64,000 bases of DNA, taken from contig NC_089587.1 in assembly GCF_019320115.1 (NCBI RefSeq), positions 81,880,162-81,944,161 on the forward strand, given 5' to 3'. A model generated the notes under the pieces. It made no database searches and was not told the origin of the DNA. It worked only from the letters and a program-made list of their open reading frames with translations. Position 1 is the first letter of the stretch. Every line of letters starts with the position of its first letter. The translations under genes and the position numbers were made by a program. Positions 1 to 12,775 of this stretch are shown piece by piece. This stretch comes from Miscanthus floridulus (lineage: Eukaryota; Streptophyta; Magnoliopsida; Poales; Poaceae).

Positions 1-436
1 TGACCTGGTCAAGGAATGTGATAGCCTTTTCTGAGGATGCCTGTACCAGAGGCATGTATTCTATCCACTTAGAAAATTTGTCGATCAGCACAAAGACACA
101 TGTAAATTTCCCAGGAGCCGATTTGAAGGGCCCAATCATATCCAGTCCCCAGCATGCAAAGGGCCAAGAGGTTGGTATTGTCTGGATCTCATGTGCTGGT
201 ATGTGGATTCTCTTAGCAAAGAACTGACAACCCTCACAGTGGCAGACTAGCTTCTCTGCATCGGCTACTGCTGATGGCCAATAGTACCCTGCTCGTAAAG
301 CCTTACCGACCAGCGTTCTTAAGGCCACATGGTTGCCGCAGGAGCTAGAGTGGATTTGGTCTAGGAGATGTTCACCATCCTCCTAGGTTATACACTTCAT
401 CAAGATTTCCTCCTTTGCGTTCTTGCGCCATAACTT
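1..436 (-). pseudogene. Ty3/gypsy integrase fragment, same family as element A
   Basis: Read on the minus strand, this stretch encodes the zinc-binding end and the beginning of the catalytic core of a gypsy integrase, which joins element cDNA to host DNA. The HHCC-type cysteine pair (CHCEGC) is followed by the linker, and then by a core start with the first catalytic Asp in the motif VLIDKFSKW. It is nearly collinear with 32379-32815 inside element A, but it keeps the zinc-finger reading frame that A has lost through a one-base deletion. The window edge cuts the core before the second Asp and the Glu. Similarity to A ends abruptly near 436, where element B sequence starts. Confidence 0.85.
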
Positions 437-662
437 GCATCGAGTTCTTAAGGTTGCAGCCTACGGGTCAATGGGCGGGTGCGAAAAACAAAGGATAAAA
501 GACAAAATTATGCAAGGATAAAAACAAGGGCGGATGGGACAAGCTTCCCCTCACAAGTGATTTTCATCACAAAAACAAACTTAAAATATTCATAAAAGTA
601 AAACTATTCCCATGGGGGCTCCCCCATGAATTCATCTTTTACATAAACTGACTATTTCTACT

Positions 663-3600
663 CTAAACTCTATTATGGCCCCCAGCGGCGTCGGTTGATG
701 GTGCGATTGGCAAGGACGAAGGAAGCTCAGTTGTGGTCGGGACGATGGAGCTTGGCTCAGTGGCGGTAAGGATGATGTTTGGCTTGATAGGGGGCAAGAC
801 AACGCTCACCTCTAACCTAGCCTCTGCTACCTCCGTAGGCTTGACGATGTCTTCTAGGTGCACATCTATGGCCATGGTCGAATGTTGAGCCTCCATCACC
901 TATTGTGCGGTGACCTGCTTAGTGACCATCTGTGCATGCGGCACCAGACTTTCCCCCAGTGCATGGATCTCATCTACGCTCCACCTATCGGTATATCCTC
1001 TATAGATGGCCATGAAGTCTAGATTGGGGTAGTGGGTTGCCACCGTTGTCAGCACCCCCAATGTTCCGTAGAACATGCTATCGGAGATGAGTGCTTGAAC
1101 TTCATTCGGGACCTCCGTCAGCTGGACGATGGGCGTACTAGTGCTCAGTCCCAACCCAAACACCTCAGAGACCACCACCTATGCAATGTTGTGAATCTAG
1201 TCGAGCTCTCCCTCAAGAGCACATCGCTCCTCAAGGGACTAGGCTAGCACCTCCCTACCCTGACCGACTGCTGCTTTGACCATCTCTAGCTCTTGGTCTA
1301 GAGAGCCAATCTTTCCACCTAGTTCTAGAAATTCAGGAGCAAGGAAAAGAAAAAATTCAAGGCATCAACCGAGGGTAGAATAGGTACGTACTAAGGCAAG
1401 CACTTTCAAGAATGGAAAGCCCTTCCTCTTGCTGGGTCACCCTCTCGAGTAGCCGAGTGTTTGACTCCCCTGCCCCAAGCATTTGCCTCTAGAACGCGAC
1501 GACCTCTCGCTCGATGACCGACTGGGCCTTCCACTCCACTTCTAGAGCCTCTTGGGACTTCCTGAGTGCTACCTTAGTCTTTGCCAAGTGGGCCTTCACC
1601 ATGTCAAGTTTCTGCTTAGCCGTAGTCGCTCGCTCGACCACATGCATCTCCGCCTCCCTTGCTCCCATTGCCTCGACCACCCAATCTTAGGACTCATGGC
1701 AGGCGGACTCCAGCTGGTGCCTAAGCTCATTGACCTGCTACGATGCCACTACTTCTTGCTCCATCTGACCATGCTCCTCTTGGAGAAACCAGGACTTGTG
1801 GATCGACATCATCTCTAGGTCCTGTGAGACAAGAAGCAAGCATGCCGAGACAACCATTTAAATGCCAAGGAATAAAAAACAACACTAGGAACACACTAAA
1901 CTTACCTTTGCAACATGTGGCTGCTCCATAGTCATAGCCTGATGGATGAGCTCAACCCTCTCCAAGGCCTCCTTAAGTTTTGCCTTGGTAAGGGCAAGAT
2001 CGGACTCCATCGACACTCCTCTCTCCCCGAGCAGGTGCCAAAGCTTTACCTCATCCTCGTCGTAAAGAACGAACCAAGCCTTTCCCGACTCACCAGGGCA
2101 AGGCCACACCAGCTCACGGGTCACCCCCAACCTACTGGAAGATCTAGCCATCACAGTATTAAGCGATGACCGGATCAACACCAACTCCTAGGACAGCGAG
2201 ATGGCTAGTGGCTCCACCCTAATGTCTTCCTCATCGTTGAAGGGGATGTCCACCACTAGGACTCCATGGCTCGCTAGTGGCTGCTCTACCTTTGGCCTGG
2301 CCATGGCTCCTCCAGACCCCTCCAACTCTGACTAGGCGGGCGAACCATGCGCTCCTCCATTGGGCGAGACAAGGAGCCCAATTTCCCTCCTCTTTGCCTC
2401 CATGACTGGCGGGGGAGGGACTACAAGAGTCACCATGGGGATCACCGCCATCACGCCTGCCATTATGCTCACCACCGGTTAGGAAGATTCAACCCCCATT
2501 AAGGAAGGTCGTGCCACCACTAGCCTGCTTACCCCTTCGCTTGTTGCAACCCACCATAGGCTAGGTCTCCACTCTTCTCGCATGGGAGGTGGGGAGATCC
2601 CCAGTCCTATCAGCTCCTAGACACTGCAAAAAAGGGGCCAAGCGTAGGTTAGTCACACCCAAAAACTCAACTATGAGGACAAAGGGAAGCATGAATACAT
2701 ACCCAAATGAAAGTGGTAGACCCTTGAAAGCAGTTTGCGCCCTCAAGGGCCGACCAAGGGTAGGGATGACACGTTTGGTCCCCATTTGGCTCATCAACAA
2801 TCACGACCACCAGCTCATGGCGACACCACTAGAGCAATCAGTGGGGCATCTCCCCATTAAGGACCATGGACGCGCAGTGACCCTGAGGTAATAGGTGAAC
2901 GATCGCGCTCCCCCGACCGATCGACGTGTTCTGTCACACCCAAAGTAGGGGGCTGAGAAGCCAACAGTGCCTCCAAAGGGTGCGATGACCATGCCCACTT
3001 TGCCTCTCATTTGAGAGCGGCGTCTTCACTCTCGGCGTGCTTCCTCAACTCAGGAATGTCACCGCGCGTCTTTGCACCATGCCCACCGCCGACAGGCACG
3101 ATCGTGGGCCCACGACGCTCCACCAAGGTCATGCCAGCACCCCTGTCTCCCTCATCCTCTAAGGCACTTGCATTGTCACCTATCCCCATGGCCTCCTTTG
3201 ACTCAAGCTCTGGCTCCACGTCGCTCTGGCTCTTGCCACCCTAGACCCGTTGGTTGATCTCCTTCTCCTTTTGAAACCTCCTCCGGACCTTCTCGACTTT
3301 CTTCTTCTTCTTGGCAAGCATAGCCTCCCTCTAGGTAGCTTGCTGAATCGCACCTTCCCATCCTCTTGGAAGATGCGATTGGGATTTATAGCCTACGGGT
3401 CCCTTCAAAATGGGCAACTCAAAATCAATCAAAACATCAAAACAAGAAGGAAAAGGTCACGGGAAAAAAGGATACCAAACTAGATAGCTTCATGGCATGA
3501 AGGCATTCGGGCATCCCTTCATGGGAGTCTTCACCCCTCAACTGTAGTGCCTGACCAAGGTAACCCTAGACTTCATCTTTCAACAACTCCTTTGGTGATG

Positions 3601-4336
3601 CACATTCAGGATCCATCGGGCTAGAGTATTCCCACATTGGCCGTGTCCTTTCCCCCAGCGGGCAACCCAATGACAAAAGAAGGTGTGGAAGACCCTCAAC
3701 CCATCAAGGCCATTCCATATGAGCTTCTGAAGCTTTGGCTTGATGATCGCCAGCTTTTTGTATTGACGGGAAGGACCCCATGTCCAACTTTCTCTCTTCT
3801 CTGGCCTCCCTTCGGTAAATGTCGGAATGGTGCCTCCACCGAGTTCCTAATATAGAACCACTCACCATGCCACCCTCGGTTGGAGTCACTGGGGGAGTAC
3901 GCGAGGTAGGGGACCGATGGCTTTGGCCTCTTCTGCAGGGCAAACCCCCCAACCGGTGTGGTTCTATGCGGTTTCCCCTCGAACAGGGCTCGCCCGATGA
4001 AGACTCGCTGGAATAGATCCACATATGGCTCCATTCTGAGGAAGGCCTCACAACAGTGATGAAGCCAACAATGTGCAGCACTCTAGTTGGGTTGAGGTGC
4101 TGCAACTCTAGGCCCCACTTGTTGAGGAGACCGCGTAGAAACCAATGCGTGGGGTACCCGAGCCCACGCTCATGGAAGGTGAGGATGGAGACGACCTCAT
4201 CAGCCTAGGGTCATGGAACAACCTCCCCTGATGTGGGAGCCCTCCTATGCGCCACCTCCTTCAATGAAAGTAGCCCCTTCATGACAAAGTCGGTTACAAT
4301 GGCCTCATCCATGTTGGAAGGCCTCTAGTTCGACAT
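663..4336 (-). pseudogene. Antisense accessory gene of element B (gypsy-type PF04195-like domain plus coiled coil), decayed, with introns
   Basis: The probable start is the ATG at 4336-4334, followed after two codons by a stop. The N-terminal half (about 4330-3600) reads MDEAIVTDFVMKG, then a helical segment, LNPTRVLHIVGFIT, and WFYIRNS. This is the layout of the plant 'gypsy type transposon' domain (PF04195). Reading switches frame near 4050. The central and C-terminal parts are charged, with coiled-coil-like heptads (about 2180-1490), ending at the stop at 663. Introns are supported by consensus sites on minus: donor GTAAGT and acceptor CACAG bound 1822-1905, and others are likely near 3393-3475 and 1326-1394. 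Biochemical function is unknown. The homologous gene at 27877-31074 sits in the same antisense position in element A. Confidence 0.6.
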
Positions 4337-4506
4337 CGCACCTAAGATTTATGAATGAATCTGTGAGTTTTTCCTCTCCCTCACTCTGCTCTCCTCTCTC
4401 CTAGAAACCGCCGTGGCACACAAACAGGCTTGGCAAAAAGGAGGAAGAAGAAATGGTAGTAGTTGAAGAAAGGCGAAAGAACAGGAGGAAAACCGTCCCC
4501 TTCCTC

Positions 4507-4514
4507 CTATTTAA
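4507..4514 (-). promoter_or_regulatory. TATA-like box upstream of the element B antisense gene
   Basis: On the minus strand the sequence reads TTAAATAG about 170 bases before the ATG at 4336. The homologous gene in element A has a better TATAAAA box at a similar distance (about 150 bases). The position is suggestive; the motif alone is weak. Confidence 0.35.
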
Positions 4515-5676
4515 TGTGAAAAGGCGTGAGGTAGGACGTGACCTTGGCTGATGGGACACGGCCTGCCCGATAGAACATCACCTGGCTAATGGGACATGGC
4601 CTAGGTGAGGCCCACCACTACCACAACCCAGGCATGGGAAATAAGGCACAACCACACACAAATGACCCTTCACCTTCCTAGGCAGGATTTGGAGGGGCCC
4701 ATCGATGGAATCTCCATCAAGGAGAGGCCAGCGGGTCACTTGGGTTGATCAAATGCTCGGACGACTACTAGGAGATAGGTAAGGAGCAGTGGGATGCATC
4801 ATTGATGGACTCCATCATGAATGATGGACCTAGATTCTACTCAGACATATTCGATAGAAGCTCCCCAAACCTGTCACTCCAGCTATCGAGGTAACTTTAC
4901 CGACCCCGTTTTACTTTTCTAGTGTAGGAGCATACATTCATCCATTCTCATGCATGCATTCATACATTTAGTCATATATTCATCCCATACATCCAAACAT
5001 TGCATATGCAATTGATGCATCACAATGCTTCATGTCGTGTCATGAAGCAGGAGTCGTCTCATTTGATTTGAGCGACGACCGGCCGGGGTTCGAAGGCCAG
5101 CCCAAGAAGGGCTTGAGGCCGCCTTGCATCAAATGGAGTTAGGTAAGAAAACACAGATCAGCTCTAGTGGCCCTCGCCCAACCCACTCAAGAGTGGATAG
5201 GGTCATCTCAACCTTCTCGTTCCATCCTGACCTTAAGCCATTCCCATATAATCTCCATCGAGGAGAGGCCATCGGGCCACCTGAGTTGCTCTCTGAAATG
5301 ACTCAGGCATCTATTGGGAGGTGGCTTAAGGAGAAGTGGAGTGTCACATGAGGGCCATGCTAACCCTATCACAAATGATGAATCTAGATTCCACTCGGAC
5401 ATACCCGTTAGCAAGCTCACCAAAGCTCGTCACTTGAGCCATTGAGGCAAGTGTCATCAGCTCAATCCCTCTGGTTGTGGAACTGCAGATGGGGTGATGC
5501 AGGAAATCATGCGACTGACCCCTAGTTGCTCAAGGGTTTGAGCCACCAGGTCCTAACTCAGGAACCCAACTGATCGCACAGGTTGCGGTCGGAATAGACA
5601 TGGGCAAACACCCCATTCGAAAGAGACTTAAGAGTCCATAGCCCCAAAAAAGAGTACCAAGATGCTCAGCCTCCGA
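4515..5676 (+). other. Non-coding terminal region of element B
   Basis: No convincing gene lies here. The stretch from about 4925 has repeated CATTCATAC / CATACATCC words, then a GC-richer block (about 5060-5350) that resembles the non-coding tract near the ends of grass Tat elements. Short open frames in it lack family resemblance and change frame freely. It continues across the long-LTR insertion into 24809 onward. Confidence 0.5.
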
Positions 5677-5681
5677 CCAAC
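5677..5681. repeat. Target-site duplication CCAAC, left copy
   Basis: These five bases immediately precede the low-coordinate LTR of the 19.1 kb element. The same five bases follow its other end at 24804-24808. Confidence 0.9.
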
Positions 5682-8600
5682 TATGGCAGAACCGCCTAAT
5701 CTAATGCCTCATAGGAGTGCTTGTCTTCCGTTAGACACTAAGCACTCGAGGGAGAACACTAAATTACTCGGTTCCGTCGGGCACACCCCAGGGGAGAACC
5801 CGAAAATCCACATTTTTGCCGTCAGGATCACAAATGAGAGAATAAAGCTTACATCATTCTGAACCATTTCTTACATCACTTTTAATACAACATCAGAGTA
5901 TAATATTTATTAATATAACAGTGGAATGAATTCAAATTACCAGAGTTATGAACAATTTAATTGTACAGCAGAATATAAACATGTGATCAGAATTTCAGTG
6001 GAAATGAATATCTAATCATGACATGATGAAGTATTGATGTATAAACTACGACAACAGATTATGAAACTTTCATTTATAAAAGCATTTGGTGAAAGTTATA
6101 AATAAAACTATGATCGCAGCATAAAGGAAATCCTCTCTGAGCCCACCAGGAGGAATCCACACACAATGGTCAGCTTAAGTCTCCACCTTGTCACCTACAA
6201 TAGGGGGAATAAAACCTTGAGTACTCAATTGTACTCAGCAAGACTTACCCGATAGAAAGAAAGAAAAGACTCCAAGGATATACAAGGCTATCTGGCTTAT
6301 GGGTTTATTGCGTTTGTAGGAAGCATTACTAAGCGTGCGTCCTTATATTTGATTTTTATTAATAGCCGCACTGGTTCATTAACTAACCATTCTATGTAAG
6401 CACCTGAACTACTTTCAAGCAAGTGGTAAGCAATCAAATTTCCTTTTTCCATCTTCCATCTTTTAGTTCTTACTACGGTGCTAGAGTTAAGACAAGTCGT
6501 ACCGACTCGGCGGCGATTCGTGAAACCAATGTGCCTAGCTAGGTGCCTCGAAACACATGCCTCGCTTGTACCCTAGGCATAAGCAGGACTAACCCATCAC
6601 TCTCCTATCCCGGGTGTCTAGGTCCCTGTCCAAACTTGGACTCCAAGCCCCCACATCCTATCCTAGACTCCGTGTGGTGCGAGGACCTCCACCATCCCCG
6701 CCCCCAATCAGTCGGTCCGGAAAGAGCTGGATCCGCGACAAGAGAGCAACAAGTCTTCCCTACACTCATACCCAAGTATGCGCTCGGGACAATAAATCTA
6801 TGACTTGCCTTAGAGTCATATGCAACGATCGGTCCTTAATCGACCAGACAGGGAAAAATAGTGTAACCAAGCTATGCCCCGAGTCCACGGTGACACAACC
6901 TCTTACACCCACCAATACCTAAACCATATCCCTGCCCGGTCACCATTTTTCCTTTCCACCATTTATATTTTCCAAGTGATAATAATACAGTAGTATATTT
7001 CCTATCTCTCGCGAGTGACAGGCAATCACTCGACTTCTATCGGAGTCCTGTAGCATAGCAATCTACATGATCCTATCATACTAGTAAGACTCATAGGATA
7101 AAGATAGGTATATGCAAGTGGGTTTCAATCAACTCCTTGAAACTTAATGCACAAATATAATTTAAACTGCAGAAAGTAGGGGTTATACACCGGGGCTTGC
7201 CTGGGTAAAATATAACCAAAAGTTAGTATTTGCATCTTCAGATCATCCACCATCATCTGAATAGAAAGCCCATTGCATCATCTCCTAGGGAGAATACCAT
7301 TACACCATCCTCGAATTCCCAATCATCCTTCAATTAATCCGTTGATCCATCATCATACCTATATGATATGCAATGTGATGCAATACAAAGACATAATTAA
7401 TCGACTACAATCGTGACTCATAAAATACGATTTACGCCTCCCAAATCAACGGGCTAGTTCTAACAATGACCGTACTTAGGCTACATATACACGTTATCGG
7501 ATAAGGCATTATTTTCCAACAACTATTTTAGTTATATAAACCAAAGTTGTTTCTTTATTCTATTCTATCAATTTAATCCTTATTCGAAATAAGGCATTAT
7601 TATCTATCTAGCAACCTAATTATTCTAGAGCTACAAAAATTACAGTGAGTACCTAATATCGCTAGGAGCCTACTGTAAAAATTTTAGATTCAATACTATT
7701 ACCAATTTATCACAACAATCCCTATAAGTTTATATTTTTACAATATTAAGTATCCCAAATTAATTATACAGCACCTAAGAATATTATCCAACTATGTGAA
7801 CAAAATATACAAATAAGTAGATCCTAATTTTAGAAACCTAATAAAATTAGTTTCACAATTTTTTGGACCACTACACAGATTTATATTGATCTTACAAATT
7901 TGCCTTATACGTGAATTTTTAAATTGCTTTAGAAAAATAAATGGGCCTGCGATAACCTACTCGGCCTAGCGGCCCAAGGCAGGGATCCACGTACCCACAG
8001 CCTAGGCGCGGTGGCCGTCCCATCAGCGCGGTTTGGCCCACGGCGCGCACTGGTGCGAGCGGCCCAGCGGAAGCGGCACATGGCCAGCCCAGGCGCAGGC
8101 CGTAGGCTACGGCCCAATGCGGGGAGATCGGCCTAGCAGCGCAGCCTAGCAAGGCACGGCAATGGCACGGGTGGCCCGCGACAGGCTGGCCCAGCAAACC
8201 GCGCATGGGCCATAGGCCGGCTCAAGCGGCGTGGCCCAATTGGTTTTGTCTTTAAAACCGGTGCGACAAAGTACGCGTGCACTATGCTGTGGACTGAGTC
8301 TGTGGGTCGTGGACCGGTGGAAGTGTGTGCGAGCAGTCCACCGTGGACCCAGTCCATGAGTGAAGAGGTTAGTATTGGTGTATTTCCATTATATTTCTAG
8401 AATTGTTTTTCTAAAGGAAAATGGCCATAAATCGTGCATGATGTCGAAGTGACATCATCAAGCTAACAAGCGAGCACGACCGGCTGCTTGCTCGCTGGAG
8501 TCACATGTTTGCGTGCGTGCGTGCGTGCATGCCGGGCAGCAGGCTTGGGACCCGGTGATGGCTACGGCGCCATGGACATCACGGCGAGAGTTGGCCGATG

Positions 8601-10137
8601 CAAATGCGACTCCGAGCCACAGGGCATGGCAGACGACGGAACATAGCGCAAAACAGAGAGGAGCTCACCATGAGATGGCTGACGAGGTTGGGTGGCACAG
8701 CGAAAGCTTGGGAGGTTCTCATCCACATGCACGGTGATCATATTGTCCATGGCGGTGGCGTTAGCGACGTTCCCGACCGGCGGAGCCACCACCAGAAAAA
8801 CTATGAAGTTGAAATGTGAAGGACATCAAGCAGGACCCAAACAAGGTCAAGATCAAGGATAAAGTGATCGAAGAAGGTGCGACCATGGCGACGCTCGGTT
8901 CAGCGAGCTCGGTGGCCGGTGACAGGGAAGACGGCTCGCATTTGCTCACCGCTCAATGATAACTCATAGGGCTTGATCCAGAGGCGAGCTAAGGACCCTA
9001 TGAGCTCGTGGATGCAAGTAATTGGAGGGAGGTGAGTGGCAGCTCGGAGCTCTGCTTGACCATAGCGGCCATGGTGACGTCCGCGGCCGCGAGCAGCAGC
9101 GCGAGCGAGACACGAATGGGGAGGGCGAGGTGTTCCACTTAAGCACGGCAAGGCACGGGCAAAACAGTTAGGGGAGCAGCGTGTGGCAAGGACGCGGCAG
9201 GCAGCAGCGCGGGACCAGGAGCAGCGAACGGATGGTGCGACGCACTTGAACTCGAAACAGTCAACCCGAGCGGGGGCAAGCGAGGCAGGTACGCGTCGCA
9301 TCGTCACTACGACTAGGGCCGGACGACCATGATGCGGCGGGCAGCAACAAGGCGACGGACGTGGCATGAGCAGCAACATGAGGCCAGCACGGATGGGCAG
9401 CGAGCACAGCAGTGCGAGAGAAAACAAGCAAAACCGTACATGATGGCAGCAGCGAGGACGAGAGTGGGCCAATGAGGAAGCAACGTGAGAGAGTAAAGAG
9501 ACAAACAGAGATAGGCCACATCAGGCAAGCAGAGGCAGCACCTGTCGGAGGCAGTCCAAAGCAAGGAAGAACGGGCGATGGCTCGGCTGCTGGTGCTATA
9601 AAAATGCGCTAGCTACTGGTGCTCCCATTAAAATACTTGGACAAGGCCACTCTTGTACTGCATGTCATTGTAAGATAGAAAATACACACAGGGACACTAG
9701 TACCATTGTTTTTTTATATATTTGTTTTAGAGTTATCGTCATAACATGTATATATATAACGGTTTATTTGCAACGTCTAGGCGGAAAATTTCAGCAAAGC
9801 TCGAATTTAAATTTGATTGAACAACTATATATATGTATATCGTTCTATTTATTAATGGATTTTATTTTATTTTATAAAAGTTGCTTTTCATGCTTAATCT
9901 AATAGAACAACCCGTTCGCTATCGATTGGCCAGAATTGTCATTCGACATTCCTGAATATCTTTACGCACTGAGTAATCTAACTTGGGCGTTGATTCGAGT
10001 CCGCGAAACTAAGTCACACAAGATTCGCTTATCGCCTTAAGTACGTTTTAAATTAAAAACCCGAGAATTCATTTTGGAAATTTTTCTTTGGCCTAAATCA
10101 CGGCGCTAAACAAGCTCGTAACACCGAGGGTGTTACA
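5682..10137 (-). repeat. 3' LTR of the LARD-type element
   Basis: The 4456-base LTR is uninterrupted. It matches 13552-16086, 20343-20986 and 23554-24803 almost base for base apart from scattered substitutions. Its sense start carries a short palindrome, GTAACACC-n3-GGTGTTAC. A GC-rich block (about 7940-8350) and a GTGC microsatellite (about 8512-8530) lie inside. Open frames in this stretch are not conserved between the two LTR copies and I do not call them genes. Confidence 0.9.
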
Positions 10138-10152
10138 ACCAACCCCCCTTAA
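10138..10152 (-). other. Polypurine tract of the LARD-type element
   Basis: On the minus strand the sequence reads TTAAGGGGGGTTGGT and directly abuts the start of the 3' LTR. This is where plus-strand cDNA priming occurs in LTR elements. Confidence 0.8.
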
Positions 10153-11935
10153 AAAGAATCTCATCCTGAGATTTGGAGCGAGAACCAGAAAAGGGGGAAA
10201 CACGATTACATTCCGTAGATCAGGGATTACACGAAAGATTACACGACTTCGAATGCTAAAGCACACGGGGATCTAGGGATACATGGTTAAGAGCAACTTG
10301 GTACAACTGAGACCTACTCTAGAAGTTGAGATAGACGAGGACAATGGAGAAACAACAAGAAGATGATTATCCAAAACATGGCGTAGCACCAACAGATCTA
10401 GAAACGGTCAACTGAGAAGTAAAACATCATGAACCCTAAGATTGACTACCCAAAAGGGAACTTGAACTTTTTTGACGAACTAGATCCTTTCTTCTCCTCA
10501 GACTACACCATCACCTCAGACTGACGAACCTAGCTTTACAATGGCGACTAGATCTCATAGCTATGCCCCGAATGCGAGGGACTGGAATGAAGAAGAAGAG
10601 CAAGGATCAAGGGTATTTTATAGGGCGAATGGAGGTGGGGATCAATACACTAGAAGTGGAGGCGGAGTGGATGGGATACACAGACGCTTCATGCCATGGA
10701 GATAAGGTCAGACATGGTGCACTTCCTGCGTGAGCAGTGGAGGGGGAAATAAAGGAGAGTAGAGGGTGTCCGCTCGATGAGGCAGGCGTGCGGGCGGTCG
10801 TGTCCACAAAAAGAAGAAAATGGGGGGTCCGGTATGGGGATGAGGCGTGAGAGTCAAGAGCCGATCGGATGCTGGGAAAAAGGAGAAACGCACAGTGCAC
10901 AAAGACGGCGAGCACTGCACCATGCTGCGGCCATGCGAAAATGGGGTACTACAGATGCCGACATAGGCGGCGTTCACAGGGCACGCATCAAAATGACCCA
11001 GCATGCATAGCGTGGTCAACTAAGCATAGGGCTTGGGACATAACATCCACTCAGACTTTTACAATCACTCCCGACTATCCATGACTAACCTTTTTCCTAC
11101 TACTCTTCTTTCTTTCCTTTACTCGACCACATCCGTCTTTCAAGTAGACTGAGACCATGTCATACTTTCTTCCTCCAAAACCACCTCTTGTTTATCTTGA
11201 GAGAACACTTCTACATCGACCCGTTGTGGATTTCCTGTTTGAACACCCGAATATTTCCAAGGAGAAAATTTATAGCAGAAGTGGTATGGCGGTGTAACTT
11301 GGTAAAGGTACTTGGTCAACAACCTCGGTACCAGCACGTGTTGAGCAGCGTCATATGTGGCAGCTGTTCCATAGGGAGCCCTCGGTTTTATCATGGCACC
11401 ATAAGCTATTAACCAGGCAACTACTACCAACTTACACGCCATGAAGGCGGTGGGTCATAGACCACAGAGTAAGAGGGGTAATGCAAAGGAAGATTCAAAC
11501 AACAAGGGTTCCCTTCACAACAAGGGACAAGGAATTCAAATCCAATGGCAGATTTGTTTTAATGAGATTCAAGTGTTCTGCTGGGGCATCCATAATTAGT
11601 CGATACAGTGTCCAATACTATCCAATCATGGCTGATCTGCTAGATCTAAATGTCAACTTCTCTTGCAACCCGCTTAATATCACCCTAGAAAACTTTAAGT
11701 ACGTCTAACGAACGAAGGGTAGATAAACGCAATAAACACAATGAAACAAACAAAATGCACATTCCAATGGTCTTATATGGGTACAACGTATAGGCATCCA
11801 AACTCCCATCCACAACACAGCATTCACCTATGGTCGAATGATCTCAACAACTACGAGCGACAACAATGGCAAGAGTACAATACGGAGGACAGTGATGAAA
11901 AACACTACTACTATAGGTACAACATTACAAGGCAA
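10153..11935 (-). other. Non-coding internal region of the LARD-type element
   Basis: About 1.8 kb lie between the polypurine tract and the end of the internal reading frame. Several short open frames occur on both strands, but none shows a gag, protease, reverse transcriptase or integrase motif. I see no tandem repeat here. Confidence 0.55.
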
Positions 11936-12775
11936 CTACTCTACATCTTCTCGTGGCAATGGCTGAGTGAGAGGAATCAAGGGCTCTACTTCTAACACTT
12001 CTGATGGTGGAGATGATGGTAGTTCTACATCACCGGTTCTCCTTCTTTCAGGCGGGTGGATAGGGATCCCCTCCAAGATTAGGGCATCCTGCCTATCAAT
12101 AGCCAGCGTCCTCCACCTAGCCCTAGTGAATAGATAGACCTCACCCAGCTAATGGACATGCTGGTCTTCAGCCTCCTTCAAGGCTTCCTCCATGGTAGCC
12201 TCTCGGCTCTCAGCAGCTACAGTACTGGCATGTGCTTTGGTGAGCTACACCTAGAGCATCTAGTTGAAGACCTTGGCTTCCTCGGCGTGCCGTAGGCACG
12301 CCCTCATCTCCAAGGCTTGCCAGTCATATTGCTCATCCTCGGTAAGCAGGTACGTGGTCAAGTGCACCACGGTAGGACTATCCTCATGCGCATCCCACCC
12401 TTGTAAAGCCTCCATGCGAGCCCTCCATGCCCACTGATTCTTGTCCAAAGGAGGAAAGAACCACATGGGGGTATGGGCAATGGGCTCCTCATAGATCTAG
12501 TAGAGGTACCGCAAGGCTCTATGGGCCACAACCTGGTAGGTGTCGGTGAAGCTAAACCCGGTTGCGGTCACACTCCAGGCTTCAGTGAGGTCAAGGAACT
12601 CTTCACTCTACCCGATGTAGATGGTAACCTCACACCTCTTAGTGCCATGCTCCTCGTACTCACGGCCCTCATACTTGGGATGATCTTTGACTCTGAGATT
12701 TTATAGGGTGGCATGCAGGATTTAGGGAAAACCCTCAACATTTAGGCAATAGGTACTAACCCAGGCTCCTGCCAT
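11936..12775 (-). pseudogene. Internal reading frame of the LARD-type element, function unknown
   Basis: Starting at ATG 12775, one reading frame can be followed for 280 codons to a TAG at 11936, broken only by roughly seven in-frame stops and no frameshift that I can see. Recognisable text includes KDHPKYEGREYEEHG, MWFFPPLDKNQWAWRARME and an Ala/Glu-rich helical tail (AAESREATMEEALKEAEDQ). It resembles proteins often annotated as unclassified retrotransposon proteins in grasses, recalled from memory. It is not gag or pol. The single-frame decay pattern suggests that it coded for a protein until recently. Function is unknown. Confidence 0.6.

Larger units (their letters stand above)
437..5681 (+). 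mobile_element. Left half of Tat-type gypsy element B (interrupted)
   Basis: The element is inferred to read on the plus strand, because its large accessory gene is antisense (minus) as in element A and because a TATA box and polyadenylation signal in its terminal part (24809-26406) lie on plus. No gag-pol is present: the left boundary at about 437 abuts a piece of another element, so the pol side is truncated or outside the window. The half ends at the CCAAC duplication created by the long-LTR insertion and resumes at 24809. Lineage (Tat) is recognised from the gypsy-type accessory domain and from the leader text near 5040-5300, which is familiar from grass Tat elements. Confidence 0.65.

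Noticed and set aside
9590..9610. TATA-like CTATAAAAAT on the plus strand of the LARD LTR
   Set aside because: It is antisense to the element's inferred transcription, and I could not link it to any gene.
7919..9612. Several open frames in the GC-rich part of the LARD LTR
   Set aside because: They occur in all frames of a GC-rich region and are not conserved in the second LTR copy.
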